A stretch of 64,000 nt of DNA, taken from positions 3,262,501 through 3,326,500 of the forward strand of contig NZ_CP031230.1 of assembly GCF_003351785.1 (NCBI RefSeq), written 5' to 3'. The notes under the pieces were generated by a model. That model ran no database searches. It had not been told where the DNA came from and saw only the letters and a list, made by a program, of their open reading frames with translations. The translations under genes were made by a program, and so were the position numbers. The DNA is from Sporosarcina sp. PTS2304 (GTDB lineage Bacteria > Bacillota > Bacilli > Bacillales_A > Planococcaceae). Positions 15,585-24,616 of this stretch are shown piece after piece (positions within the stretch are counted from its first letter, which is position 1; each line of letters begins with the position of its first letter).

Positions 15585-17306
15585 ATGAAAACGGTCTTCC
15601 GTTACGCATTACCATATAAATGGCCTATGTTCATTGCCATTTTGTTAATGTTGCTGGAATTATCAGTCGAACTGATCCAGCCATTGCTGATCGGTAAAAT
15701 TATAGATGAAGGGATTATGAAAGAAGACCTGCGTATGGTCGGTCTATGGGGGCTGGTCATGATGGGACTGGCTTTCGTCGCCCTGTTTTCAGGTGTGGTC
15801 AATTCCTATTTTGCTGCACATGCGGCTCAAAGTTTCGGCTTTGATCTGCGCCAGGCGTTGTTTACTAGGGTGCAGGAATTCACACTCACAGCGTTCTTGA
15901 AATTCCCGACTTCCAGTTTGATCACGCGTTTGACGAGTGATGTGACGCTTGTACAAAACGCGCTTTTCATGGGATTGCGTATTATGGCGAGAGCTCCTTT
16001 GCTCGTGTTGGGGAGTTTAGTAATGGCTTTCGTAGTAAATCCGGAGATAGCTGTTTTCCTATTGGCGGGTGCTCCGTTTTTAGTTATATTTCTTTTTGTA
16101 ATGGCACGTAAGGGGGTTCGGTTGTTCGGAATCGTCCAAAGCCGCTTAGACTCAGTCAACCGGCTCGTACAGGAAAACTTGCAGGCTGTCCGTCTGATTA
16201 AAGCTTATTTGCGCGGAGCTTTTGAAACGAGCCGATTTTCAAAAGTAGCACAAGCACTAAAAACAGATAGTGTCCATGCGATGCGTCTAATGGAACTCAT
16301 TTTACCTGTGCTGTTATTTATTATGAACGCAAGCTTTATGGCGGTGTTATGGTTCGGCGCTAAAGAAGTAAGAACTAGCGCGATGCCGGTAGGAGATGTC
16401 GTAGCGATCGTCAACTATGCGATGCGAATGACGAGTGCATTTTCCATGTTTTCCTTTCTGATCGTCATTTTTTCTCGAGCGCAGGCATCTTCTGAACGGA
16501 TGGGAGAAATTTTGCGCGCAGACGATGAATTAGAGAAGCTTGAAACAGAAGAAGTCGTTCCGGACGGTGCTGCTTCTGTTCGTTTTGACGACGTGTCATT
16601 CAAGTATCCAAGGACGACAGATTATGTAGTGAAAGACTTGTCGTTTACAGTGAAGGCTGGAGAAAAGCTTGTTATTATGGGGGCTACGGGATCCGGGAAG
16701 TCTACGATGCTACAGCTACTTCCGAGGATGTTCGATGCGACGGAAGGGAATGTCCTCATTGATAATAAAAAAGTGGACGACTGGTCATTGGATAGATTGC
16801 GGAAAATGATTGGCTATGTGCCGCAACAATCCATGCTTTTCACAGGAACCATTGCTGAAAATCTAGCCTGGGGCAAACAAGGAGCGAGCATGAAGGAGAT
16901 TGAACGCGCTGCTGAAAAAGCACAGATTCATTCGTCCATTATGCATTTCAATGAAGGGTACGCTACACGTGTCGGCCAAAAAGGTGTCAATTTATCTGGC
17001 GGTCAAAAACAGCGCCTGTCAATTGCACGCGCCTTATTGCGAAAACCAGCCATTTTATTATTAGATGATAGTACGAGTGCGCTTGATGTAAAGACGGAAC
17101 AGGCGCTATGGAGTGCACTTGCAGATGAAGAAACGACGATGTTGATCGTCACGCAAAAGATTCAAACGGCTCAAATTGCAGATGCGATTCTCCTGTTGGA
17201 CGATGGGGAAATGGTCGGTTACGGAACGCATGAAGATCTGCTGAAAACGTCTTCCTTCTATCGGGAAATAGCCGATTCGCAACAATGGGAAGAGGTGAAG
17301 ATATGA
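15585..17306 (+). CDS. Heterodimeric ABC exporter subunit with degenerate ATP site (YfiB-like)
   Basis: 573 residues: six membrane helices (about 15-300), then an ATPase domain. Walker A is GATGSGKST and the signature is LSGGQKQR. Walker B reads LLLDDSTSALD, with aspartate in place of the catalytic glutamate, and the switch position reads TQK where histidine is expected. These changes mark the non-hydrolysing member of a BmrCD/YfiBC-type heterodimer. ATG 15585 has GAGGTG six bases upstream; an ATG at 15555 is less likely. Its stop overlaps the start of the second subunit by four bases. It likely exports a drug or lipid-like compound. Confidence 0.9.
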   Translation: MKTVFRYALPYKWPMFIAILLMLLELSVELIQPLLIGKIIDEGIMKEDLRMVGLWGLVMMGLAFVALFSGVVNSYFAAHAAQSFGFDLRQALFTRVQEFTLTAFLKFPTSSLITRLTSDVTLVQNALFMGLRIMARAPLLVLGSLVMAFVVNPEIAVFLLAGAPFLVIFLFVMARKGVRLFGIVQSRLDSVNRLVQENLQAVRLIKAYLRGAFETSRFSKVAQALKTDSVHAMRLMELILPVLLFIMNASFMAVLWFGAKEVRTSAMPVGDVVAIVNYAMRMTSAFSMFSFLIVIFSRAQASSERMGEILRADDELEKLETEEVVPDGAASVRFDDVSFKYPRTTDYVVKDLSFTVKAGEKLVIMGATGSGKSTMLQLLPRMFDATEGNVLIDNKKVDDWSLDRLRKMIGYVPQQSMLFTGTIAENLAWGKQGASMKEIERAAEKAQIHSSIMHFNEGYATRVGQKGVNLSGGQKQRLSIARALLRKPAILLLDDSTSALDVKTEQALWSALADEETTMLIVTQKIQTAQIADAILLLDDGEMVGYGTHEDLLKTSSFYREIADSQQWEEVKI

Positions 17307-19114
17307 CTCGTTTCAATAAGCCATTTGGTTATGACCCCATTATTAAAAAAGAAGATCTACGTAAAGTGAATAGAAAAAAAGTCCAAAAAGCGAGTCAATG
17401 GCAGTCAGTCCTGTTGCGTTTATGGCGGCTGATTGATCAGCAACGCGGCTTACTGGTCATAGTGTTTTTTCTAGTATTTGCAAGTTCAGCTCTCGCATTA
17501 CTCGGTCCTTTATTAATTGGAAATATTATTGACCACTATATGATTCCGAAAAAAGCAGATGGACTGAGTACACAAATTATGTGGCTTCTTGCTGTGTACG
17601 CAGGTTTTTCACTGGCAACTTATTTTCAGAACTACTGGATGGTAGGGATTGCGCAGCAGACGATTTACCGTTTACGGACGCAACTGTTTGGACATTTACA
17701 AAAGCTGCCTATCCGTTTTTTTGATAAGCGACAACATGGTGAATTAATGAGTCGTGTAACGAATGACATCGAAAACGTCAGTCAAACGTTGAATTCTTCG
17801 TTGATTCAAGTGTTTTCCAGTGTGCTGACATTGGCGGGAACCGTCACGATTATGCTGTATTTAAGTCCATTATTAACATTGATCACGATGAGTATTGTGC
17901 CGTTAATGTTCATGGCGATGCGCTGGATTACGCGGCGGACTGGGATTCTGTTTAAAGAACAGCAACGTGCCATCGGTCAATTAAATGGCATGATTGAGGA
18001 AACTGTCTCAGGGCAGCGTGTCGTAAAAGCATTTTCCCAGGAACAAACTGTAGTAGAAGAGTTTGCAGAGAAGAGTGAAAGGTTGCGTCATACCGGCTTT
18101 TGGGCACAAACGTATTCAGGATTTATTCCGAAAGTGATGAATACATTAAATAACTTAGCATTCGCGATTGTCGCAGGTATAGGTGGTCTGCTGGCGATTT
18201 CAGGTGCGAGCGCTGTGACGGTCGGAACGATTGTCATATTCAGTGAGTATGCTAGACAATTCACGCGGCCTCTTAATGATTTGGCGAATCAATTTAACAC
18301 GGTCCTATCCGCTATCGCAGGTGCGGAACGTGTCTTTGCGATTATGGACGAACCTATAGAAAAAGATGAAGCAAAAGCTCAGTCTCGTCGGTTGCTAGGA
18401 GATGTCGTGTTTCGAAATGTATCATTCGGGTACGACGGGGAACCGACGATCCGTGCTATAAGTTTTCATGTGAAACCAGGTGAAACAGCTGCTTTCGTAG
18501 GAGCGACAGGAGCGGGGAAGACAACGATTATGCAATTGCTATCCCGGTTTTATGAAGTGGACAGCGGACAAATTGTATTGGACGGTATAGCGATTGAAGA
18601 ATTGCCGCGTCAAACGGTTCGTAGTCAAATGGCATTTGTATTGCAAGATCCTTTCTTATTTGAAGCGACTGTCCGAGAGAATATCCGGTATGGTCGTCTA
18701 GACGCAACCGATGAAGAGGTCGAGGCTGCGGCGAAAAAAGCGAATGCCGACACTTTTATAAAGAAGTTATCGAGTGGCTACGATACGGTTTTGACAGCAG
18801 GAGGAGAAGAAATTTCGCAAGGCCAAAAACAATTGCTTTCCATCGCCCGCGCGCTCGTAGCGGATCCGACCCTGCTGTTGCTCGACGAAGCGACTAGCAG
18901 TATCGACACCGTCACTGAGCTTGCGATTCAGGAGGCACTTGATCGGCTAATGGAAGGAAGAACGAGCTTCGTCATCGCGCATCGGTTGAATACGATAAGA
19001 AAAGCAGATAAAATTTTCGTCCTCGCTGATGGGGAAGTGGTGGAGTCAGGTAATCACGATGAACTATTCCAAAAGAAAGGTCTTTTTTATGAAATGCTAA
19101 ATAAGATTGAATAA
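17303..19114 (+). CDS. Heterodimeric ABC exporter subunit with active ATP site (YfiC-like)
   Basis: 603 residues: a basic N-terminal extension (about 1-45), six membrane helices (about 50-330), then an ATPase domain. Walker A is GATGAGKTT, Walker B is LLLLDEATSSID with intact glutamate, and the switch histidine is in IAHRLNTIRKAD. The signature motif is altered (ISQGQKQ instead of LSGGQ). This complements the defects of the first subunit, so the pair forms one canonical and one degenerate ATP site. The ATG overlaps the upstream stop (ATGA), implying coupled translation and equal amounts. The substrate is not predictable. Confidence 0.92.
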   Translation: MTRFNKPFGYDPIIKKEDLRKVNRKKVQKASQWQSVLLRLWRLIDQQRGLLVIVFFLVFASSALALLGPLLIGNIIDHYMIPKKADGLSTQIMWLLAVYAGFSLATYFQNYWMVGIAQQTIYRLRTQLFGHLQKLPIRFFDKRQHGELMSRVTNDIENVSQTLNSSLIQVFSSVLTLAGTVTIMLYLSPLLTLITMSIVPLMFMAMRWITRRTGILFKEQQRAIGQLNGMIEETVSGQRVVKAFSQEQTVVEEFAEKSERLRHTGFWAQTYSGFIPKVMNTLNNLAFAIVAGIGGLLAISGASAVTVGTIVIFSEYARQFTRPLNDLANQFNTVLSAIAGAERVFAIMDEPIEKDEAKAQSRRLLGDVVFRNVSFGYDGEPTIRAISFHVKPGETAAFVGATGAGKTTIMQLLSRFYEVDSGQIVLDGIAIEELPRQTVRSQMAFVLQDPFLFEATVRENIRYGRLDATDEEVEAAAKKANADTFIKKLSSGYDTVLTAGGEEISQGQKQLLSIARALVADPTLLLLDEATSSIDTVTELAIQEALDRLMEGRTSFVIAHRLNTIRKADKIFVLADGEVVESGNHDELFQKKGLFYEMLNKIE

Positions 19115-19189
19115 TTGATTTATACAAACAAGCCTGTTGATTAACTATATTATGTATAATTCATTTATTTAAAAGCGAGTTTCACTATG

Positions 19190-19375
19190 GCGAATGGATG
19201 GAGTGTGGCGGACTTGAAGTGTCTTGCGGCTTGCGCTTCCAGACGATACGCGGCGAACTCTCAAGCGCTGCGAGTTACGCCTGTCAGTGCAAAGATGTGC
19301 TCCTTCTTGCTGCGCACTTTTGGCGAGTCCGCCGCGTCCCCTCAGGAAAGCGTCCGGTTCTGCAGGGAGAATCCT
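19190..19375. repeat. Dispersed inverted-repeat-type element, partial
   Basis: The right end matches the 40-kb elements almost exactly (GGCGAGTCCGCCGCG, AGGAAAGCGTCCGGTT, ending GGGAGAATCCT at 19365-19375). The left part is reorganised and carries a reverse-complement piece of the 4.6-kb type (GCTTCCAGACGATACG). It accounts for most of the 425-base gap 19115-19539; small ORFs across it are not credible genes. Confidence 0.65.
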
Positions 19376-19539
19376 CACACGCACACTTATTTTCTGCACG
19401 AACACCAACCTCTACAAATCTTTGTAAAAAACACCTCATTTTCAAATATCAATTCCTTTCTTTAGATAATCAAGAAGCTTACTACACACACTAAAAAATG
19501 CATGAAGAATTCACTCTTCATGCATTTCTTTCGTAAGCA

Positions 19540-19995
19540 TTACTTTTTCTCATCAATCGTTAACGTTTGATCATCTGTAAATATAACGTCCAGATCGAAC
19601 TCATCGTAATCATCCAAGCCATACCATTGAAGAATTTTGTCAATTGCTTGTTCTTGAGTCGTATCGCTATCTAACAAAACTTCCAAAAACATAGGGTGCA
19701 TGCTGTCGATCGCTTCATTCCCTTTTTTATCTACTTCCTGGAACTCATTTACATATTCCGCATCATCCGGTTTTACATCTTCGTAATCTACTTCGATTTT
19801 CTTTCCATCTTTTTTGATCGTCAAATCAAAATCAGTGAATCCATAGCCATCCCCAGTATTAATAGTGCTACCGTCTTGTTCATCTTGAATTCCCGTAGCT
19901 TCGTTATTATCTGGTGGATCCTCTTTTTGGGAACAGCCGCCAATGACTAACAGTGAAGAAACGCCGATAATTGATAACATCTTATAAAATGACAT
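19540..19995 (-). CDS. YusW-like lipoprotein
   Basis: 151 residues. The signal peptide ends in the lipobox VIGGCSQ, then comes an acidic, low-complexity linker (PPDNNEATGIQDEQDGS) and a compact domain (about 50-150, YGFTDFDLTIKKDGKKIEVDYE and LQWYGLDDYDEFDLDVIF). This domain matches the YusW-type small lipoproteins of Bacillales, whose function is unknown. It should sit on the outer face of the membrane. GAAAGGATGTAGCAT precedes the ATG. It is a single gene. Confidence 0.75.
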   Translation of the reverse strand: MSFYKMLSIIGVSSLLVIGGCSQKEDPPDNNEATGIQDEQDGSTINTGDGYGFTDFDLTIKKDGKKIEVDYEDVKPDDAEYVNEFQEVDKKGNEAIDSMHPMFLEVLLDSDTTQEQAIDKILQWYGLDDYDEFDLDVIFTDDQTLTIDEKK

Positions 19996-20097
19996 ATGCT
20001 ACATCCTTTCTATTATGCGTAGTACTTATATTATCACCTAAAAAACCATGCACTAAACCACCTACGCATCAGTAAAACAGTCTGTAGTTGTATATAA

Positions 20098-21114
20098 TTA
20101 TAAATATCTGCGCTCTAAAATGGATCCCAGCATTTGTCGAATCGGTAATATTTGACCATTCGGCAATCGGATTTTCCCATGATAATAGCCGACGATTTGA
20201 TTCACATACATTTTACGCATGAAGTAATGCTCTAGCGTTTGATTTTGGAAAAAAGGTTTGAATACTAATGAAATATCATCAGAAAACTTTGTATTCACAC
20301 TCCATGAACTCAGCAAATCGTCGGTAGAATGCGTAAACAAGACGTCTTCATGAAATTTATACATCGTTCCTTCCACAAATACTGCATTTTCGGTCAGACC
20401 TGTGCCGTCTGTCCAGCTTCCCCCTAAGTTCAACCCCACTCGTTTGCCGCTCGTCCGCTGCGATGCCATCGCCCATTCCCATTTCGCCATTTTAGTCCAA
20501 ACACCACGTCCGAAATCATATACGGCAAAGCTATAATATGGATTAAAATCATATCGACGATCACCGACAATAACAAAGCCCCCTGTAGGCAAAATAGTGT
20601 GTTTCGATGTATAGTGGAAGGATTCCCTGCTCCTTGGCACGACTACATTAAGAGATTCATCTTTCTCAGGATGAATGATGTGTAAATCGGCATGTAGCCT
20701 TTCATTATCAAAGTCGGGGATAGTTACAGTTAAATGAGTTTCTCCTTGCATATAAATAATCTGAAGAGTGATCTCGTCATGAATGAATTTAACACTTTCC
20801 AGCGGCTCGTGGGGCATGTGAACGCGTCTCCCTAAAGGAATCGACACATACTTTTCATAAAATCGCTGCGTTTCATAATTCAATATGTAAATAAGACAAA
20901 TAGCTTTATAATCCAAATGAACGATGGTTGCAGAAAATAATAAATCTTCTCCATAGATGCACCAATGGTTCCAACGTTTCTTTTTCATAAACTGTCCTTT
21001 TAAATTGCTGACGACTAGTGGATTATGTGAAAAACCGATGGATTCAGGATTTAGAAGCCCCTTAGCATCACATAGCGGTACCGTTTCATGTAATTGTTTT
21101 TCTTCATGCTGCAT
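20098..21114 (-). CDS. DUF2804 family protein
   Basis: 338 residues, recognised as DUF2804 from its beginning (LCDAKGLLNPESIGFSHNPL) and the motifs KKKRWNHWCIYGEDLLFSATIVHLDY and VGLNLGGSWTDGTGLTENA. The fold is expected to be all-beta; function is unknown, although the family is sometimes compared with lipocalin-like hydroxyneurosporene-synthase domains. No signal peptide or membrane segment is visible. It is transcribed divergently from the tRNA-Ala gene, with about 70 bases between. Confidence 0.85.
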   Translation of the reverse strand: MQHEEKQLHETVPLCDAKGLLNPESIGFSHNPLVVSNLKGQFMKKKRWNHWCIYGEDLLFSATIVHLDYKAICLIYILNYETQRFYEKYVSIPLGRRVHMPHEPLESVKFIHDEITLQIIYMQGETHLTVTIPDFDNERLHADLHIIHPEKDESLNVVVPRSRESFHYTSKHTILPTGGFVIVGDRRYDFNPYYSFAVYDFGRGVWTKMAKWEWAMASQRTSGKRVGLNLGGSWTDGTGLTENAVFVEGTMYKFHEDVLFTHSTDDLLSSWSVNTKFSDDISLVFKPFFQNQTLEHYFMRKMYVNQIVGYYHGKIRLPNGQILPIRQMLGSILERRYL

Positions 21115-21187
21115 CTGTCACACCGCCTTTCTTGCCTATTGTCTTTTGTTTAAACAGTTGATATACTCTATATTGTATCAGAAGTAC

Positions 21188-21260
21188 GGGGCATTAGCTC
21201 AGCTGGGAGAGCGTCGCGCTGGCAGTGCGAAGGTCAGGGGTTCGAGCCCCCTATGCTCCA
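21188..21260 (+). tRNA. tRNA-Ala (anticodon GGC)
   Basis: A 73-base cloverleaf. The acceptor stem GGGGCAT/ATGCTCC has one G-T pair, the D-arm is GCTC...GAGC, the anticodon stem TCGCG/TGCGA encloses loop CTGGCAG (anticodon GGC), and the T-arm AGGGG-TTCGAGC-CCCCT is followed by discriminator A. The 3' CCA is only partly encoded (CCATAA). It reads GCC/GCU alanine codons. It stands alone, not in a tRNA cluster. Confidence 0.96.
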
Positions 21261-21271
21261 TAACAATACGT

Positions 21272-21311
21272 GCGGTAACTGCTGAAGTTCTTACAGCAGT
21301 TACCGCTTTTT
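21272..21311 (+). terminator. Terminator of the tRNA-Ala gene
   Basis: GCGGTAACTGCTG (21272-21284) pairs perfectly with CAGCAGTTACCGC, followed by TTTTTAC. Confidence 0.9.
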
Positions 21312-21448
21312 ACTGCCAACTTTATATTAATATACCCTTTATATTGTATTCATAAAACCAATGTGTGACATGCTTCAGTCGGATAATTCATGAAAAGTAC
21401 TAATTCAGCCTCTTGTTTCATCATATAGTTTGGCAAGGGGGGATTTTT

Positions 21449-21934
21449 TTGTACGATCGACAAGCAGCCGTACGTTATGCAAATAAGTGGTGGAATGGTA
21501 GAAATCCGGCATTTCCTATAGTAGACGATGATTGTACGAACTATGTTTCACAGTGCTTATTAGCGGGCGGTGCACCAATGCATGGCTTTCCTAATCGAGA
21601 AAAGGGGTGGTGGTTGCGAAAAGGGACGTGGAGCTTCAGCTTTACAGTCGCTCATTCATTGCGTTGGTATTTGGCTACGTCGACAAAAGGACTGACAGCC
21701 ACACAAGTCGGTTCACCGGAAGAATTACAAATCGGTGATGTCATCGCCTACGATTTTCAAGGAGATGGCCGTTTTGATCATACAACGATCGTTACAGCAA
21801 AAGACGGCAACATGCCTTTAGTTAATGCCCATACTTATAATGCGTACCAAAGGACATGGGATTACAAGGATTCCTATGCCTATTCACCTAGTGCGACGTA
21901 TATATTCTTTAAAATAAACGACTATTTCTCCTAA
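21449..21934 (+). CDS. Amidase-domain (Amidase_6) protein
   Basis: 161 residues, recognised from [30 protein letters not shown] and [20 protein letters not shown]: the cysteine of DCTNYVSQ and the histidine of FDHTTIV form the likely NlpC/P60-like catalytic pair. In longer relatives this domain follows a secreted region; here it stands alone with no signal peptide, which is common for the short Bacillus forms. I chose the TTG at 21449 because AAGGGGGG lies six bases upstream; upstream sequence has no better start. It may act on cell-wall peptides or another amide; the substrate is unknown. Confidence 0.82.
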   Translation: MYDRQAAVRYANKWWNGRNPAFPIVDDDCTNYVSQCLLAGGAPMHGFPNREKGWWLRKGTWSFSFTVAHSLRWYLATSTKGLTATQVGSPEELQIGDVIAYDFQGDGRFDHTTIVTAKDGNMPLVNAHTYNAYQRTWDYKDSYAYSPSATYIFFKINDYFS

Positions 21935-22037
21935 TGCGAACCTAGCCGTTCGAAGTGTTTTCGTATCACCTCTAGCAACTACCCATCAAGTTAGGGTATA
22001 CTTAGAACCAAATATAGTACAGACGCAAAGGAGAAGG

Positions 22038-22628
22038 TTGAGTGTGAATCAACAAGCATTATCGGTAAGAGAGGCCATCGTCACACGGCGCTCGATAAAA
22101 AACTTTAATGGTCAACCGATCGAACCTGAAATCATACCAGAGATTATAGAAGATGCTGTATGGGCGCCAAACCACGGAAACCGCAATCCTTGGCGCATGA
22201 TCGTAGCTGCAGATGAGCAATATGAGCAACTTCTCGAAGTATTGAAGGAATTCGGAGTAGCAAACTGGAAGCAACTTTCCGATGAAGATCTAGACAAGCA
22301 AATGAAAAAGTTCACATCTGCTAGTGCAGCTATTTTCATCATCGTACCTGAAGATGCACGCCAAAAAGAGCGTTTAGAAGATTACGCAGCGGCCAGTATG
22401 CTAATCCAAAATATTCAATTACTCGCATGGGATAGAGGAGTAGGCACATGCTGGAAAACTCCGCCTTTCCTAGACAATCCAAAATTCCGCGAACGTTTAG
22501 AAGTACAACCTGGCGAACGCATCATCAGCATGTTGCAATTCGGCTATTTCGATACATTGCCTAAAGCCGCTCCACGTAAAACAAACGAAGAAATCATTAC
22601 GTATTTCGGAGCAAGCGAAGAAGAATGA
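22038..22628 (+). CDS. Nitroreductase family protein (YdjA/YodC-like)
   Basis: 196 residues. The N-terminal REAIVTRRSIKNF is the flavin-binding start of this family. The segments APNHGNRNPWRMIV, ASMLIQNIQLLAWDRGVGTCWKTPPF and MLQFGYFDTLP follow in order. It should bind FMN and reduce nitro or quinone compounds using NAD(P)H in the cytoplasm; the physiological substrate is unknown. AAAGGAGAAGG precedes both candidate starts, TTG 22038 and GTG 22044; the choice changes only two residues. A strong terminator and a 17-copy repeat array follow. Confidence 0.88.
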   Translation: MSVNQQALSVREAIVTRRSIKNFNGQPIEPEIIPEIIEDAVWAPNHGNRNPWRMIVAADEQYEQLLEVLKEFGVANWKQLSDEDLDKQMKKFTSASAAIFIIVPEDARQKERLEDYAAASMLIQNIQLLAWDRGVGTCWKTPPFLDNPKFRERLEVQPGERIISMLQFGYFDTLPKAAPRKTNEEIITYFGASEEE

Positions 22629-22629
22629 A

Positions 22630-22670
22630 AAACAGGCTATTCCACGTGATGTGGAATAGCCTGTTTTTTT
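22630..22670. terminator. Intrinsic terminator after the nitroreductase gene
   Basis: AACAGGCTATTCCAC (22631-22645) pairs with GTGGAATAGCCTGTT, followed by a run of seven T; the 5' A-run makes it potentially bidirectional. Confidence 0.9.
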
Positions 22671-22695
22671 GGTTGTTATTGTAGGATGAAACTAT

Positions 22696-23041
22696 GCGCT
22701 CATAGAATGTGTCGCTCCGCTCATAGAACAGGTCGCTCCGCTCATAGAACAGGTCGCTCCGCTCATAGAACAAGCCGCTCCGCTCATAGAACAAGTCGCT
22801 CCGCTCATAGAACAAGTCGCTCCGCTCATAGAACAAGTCGCTCCGCTCATAGAACAAGTCGCTCCGCTCATAGAACAGGTCACCGCGCTCATAGAACAGG
22901 TCGCTCCGCTCATAGAACAGGTCACTGCGCTCATAGAACAGGTCGCTCCGCTCATAGAACAAGCCGCTCCGCTCATAGAACAGGTCACCGCGCTCATAGA
23001 ACAGCCGCCGCGCTCATAGCCCAAACCGCTCCGCTCATAGA
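22696..23041 (+). repeat. CGCTCATAG array 2: seventeen 21-bp units
   Basis: I counted seventeen copies of core SCGCTCATAG. Most spacers are variants of AACARGTCGCT; the last three drift. Nearly every unit is exactly 21 bases. It fills the gap between the converging nitroreductase and dipeptidase genes and reaches within about 16 bases of the dipeptidase stop. All six frames are open through most of it, which produces false proteins of repeated YERSDLF, SAHRTGR and SMSGATC. Confidence 0.92.
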
Positions 23042-23056
23042 AAAAATTCTTCCCAC

Positions 23057-24439
23057 TCACATGCCGAGTTTTTCAATTTCTCCATAATAACTTCCGATTA
23101 CACGCAAGCCTTTATCGAAGTTTTCCAAATGAAAATGTTCATTTGGTGCATGGAAGTTTTCAGTGTCTAAACCGAAGCCCATCAATACAACCGGCAAATG
23201 TAAAATTTCATCAAAAGCTGCGACGATAGGAATGGAACCACCGCCTCGCGTGTAGACAGTAGGCACACCATACACTTGCTCGTATGCTCGTCCGGCAGCT
23301 TGAATCACTTCATGGTCGTACGGCGTCAAGTAAGGCTTTCCTTTATCAAATTCCGTCACAGTCACTTCGCAGCCGACAGGTTCGTGTGCGGCGATGTGTG
23401 CGCGTAGTTTGGCCACGATCTCATCAGGGTTTTGATCTGGGACTAGGCGACATGTAATTTTGGCGCCTGCTTCTGACGGCAACACAGTCTTAATACCTTC
23501 ACCTGAAAACCCACCAAACACGCCATTGACCTCTAATGTCGGTCGAGCCCACGTACGTTCAGTGTAAGTATAGCCAGGCTCTCCCGCGAGTTCCTTAACA
23601 CCGACTTCTTGCTTCACCGCTTCTTTGTCAAAATCAAGAGCTGCCCAAGCCGAACGCTCTTCTTCTGTTAAGTCTCTCACTTCATCATAAAAACCATCAA
23701 CCGCAATCGTGCCTTCTTCATCGCGGAATGAAGCTAGAATCTCCACCAATGCATGAATGGGATTTTGTACCCCGCCACCATACAAGCCCGAATGAAGATC
23801 ACCTTTTGGACCTTTTACATCAATTTGTACCCCTGCCAAACCACGTAAACCATAGCAAATCGCCGGTTGTCCAGGTGCGTACATACCCGTATCCGATATG
23901 ACAATCAAATCAGCCGCAAGTTTTTCTTGATTGGAAAGAATATACTCTTCCAAACTCGGGCTACCGATTTCTTCTTCACCTTCAATGATCAGTTTAACAT
24001 TCACCGGAAGTTTGCCGTCTAAGTTCATTAACGCTTCAATTGCTTTGATGTGCATGAACACTTGCCCTTTATCATCGCTGGCTCCTCGCGCATATAATTT
24101 ATTATCACGAATGGAAGCTTCGAACGGTGGAGTCTCCCATAGATGAAGGGGATCGACTGGTTGTACATCGTAATGTCCATAAATTAAAATGGTCGGTTGA
24201 TTTTCCGCATGAAGCCAGTCTGCGTACACAACCGGTTGACCCGCCGTTTTATCTATAGACACATGTTCCAGCCCTGTTTTCTTAAACATTGTAGCTAACC
24301 AATCCGCCGCTCTTTGCATGTCTGTCTGATGTTCAGAAAGTGCACTGATACTCGGAATGGCCAAAAAATCTTTCAGCTCATCCAAATGACGTTCTCTATT
24401 CTCTTCGAAGTATTGATCCAATGCGTGTAATGTAGTCAT
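23057..24439 (-). CDS. M20-family metallodipeptidase
   Basis: 460 residues of the M20 (carnosinase-like) family. Metal ligands are visible in order: H in LIYGHYDVQP, bridging D in ARGASDDKGQ, the EE pair in IEGEEEIGSP, D in VISDTG, and H in ENFHAPNE near the C-terminus. The dimerisation domain lies between (about 185-345, LRGLAGVQIDVKGPKGDLHSG). It hydrolyses di- or short peptides in the cytoplasm using two zinc ions. AAAGAGGGATTTGTAG precedes the ATG. It is a single gene; its 3' end abuts repeat array 2 with no separate terminator seen. Confidence 0.92.
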   Translation of the reverse strand: MTTLHALDQYFEENRERHLDELKDFLAIPSISALSEHQTDMQRAADWLATMFKKTGLEHVSIDKTAGQPVVYADWLHAENQPTILIYGHYDVQPVDPLHLWETPPFEASIRDNKLYARGASDDKGQVFMHIKAIEALMNLDGKLPVNVKLIIEGEEEIGSPSLEEYILSNQEKLAADLIVISDTGMYAPGQPAICYGLRGLAGVQIDVKGPKGDLHSGLYGGGVQNPIHALVEILASFRDEEGTIAVDGFYDEVRDLTEEERSAWAALDFDKEAVKQEVGVKELAGEPGYTYTERTWARPTLEVNGVFGGFSGEGIKTVLPSEAGAKITCRLVPDQNPDEIVAKLRAHIAAHEPVGCEVTVTEFDKGKPYLTPYDHEVIQAAGRAYEQVYGVPTVYTRGGGSIPIVAAFDEILHLPVVLMGFGLDTENFHAPNEHFHLENFDKGLRVIGSYYGEIEKLGM

Positions 24440-24616
24440 CTACAAATCCCTCTTTCTTTAGAAATTTTACTTTTCCACAGTATAGCAGAAATCTTAGATA
24501 TCATAAGGTTTCGACACTTATGAAGAAGGGAATCCTTTTGTTAATATTGTGCTGAGGAGACAACTGAAGTTAACGGATTATCTATTATTTGTGTTATACT
24601 AATTGAATCAGAAAAC

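Noticed and set aside
19169..19494. Several overlapping ORFs of 67-98 codons
   Set aside because: All lie across the partial inverted-repeat element; frames are incidental.
22696..23041. CRISPR array
   Set aside because: The repeated core is only 10 bases, spacers are 11 bases and mostly identical, and no cas genes are near.
22597..23087. Long ORFs of repeated YERSDLF, SAHRTGR and SMSGATC on both strands
   Set aside because: They are produced by the 21-bp repeat array, open in all frames; none has a ribosome binding site and the repeats are intergenic at four other loci.
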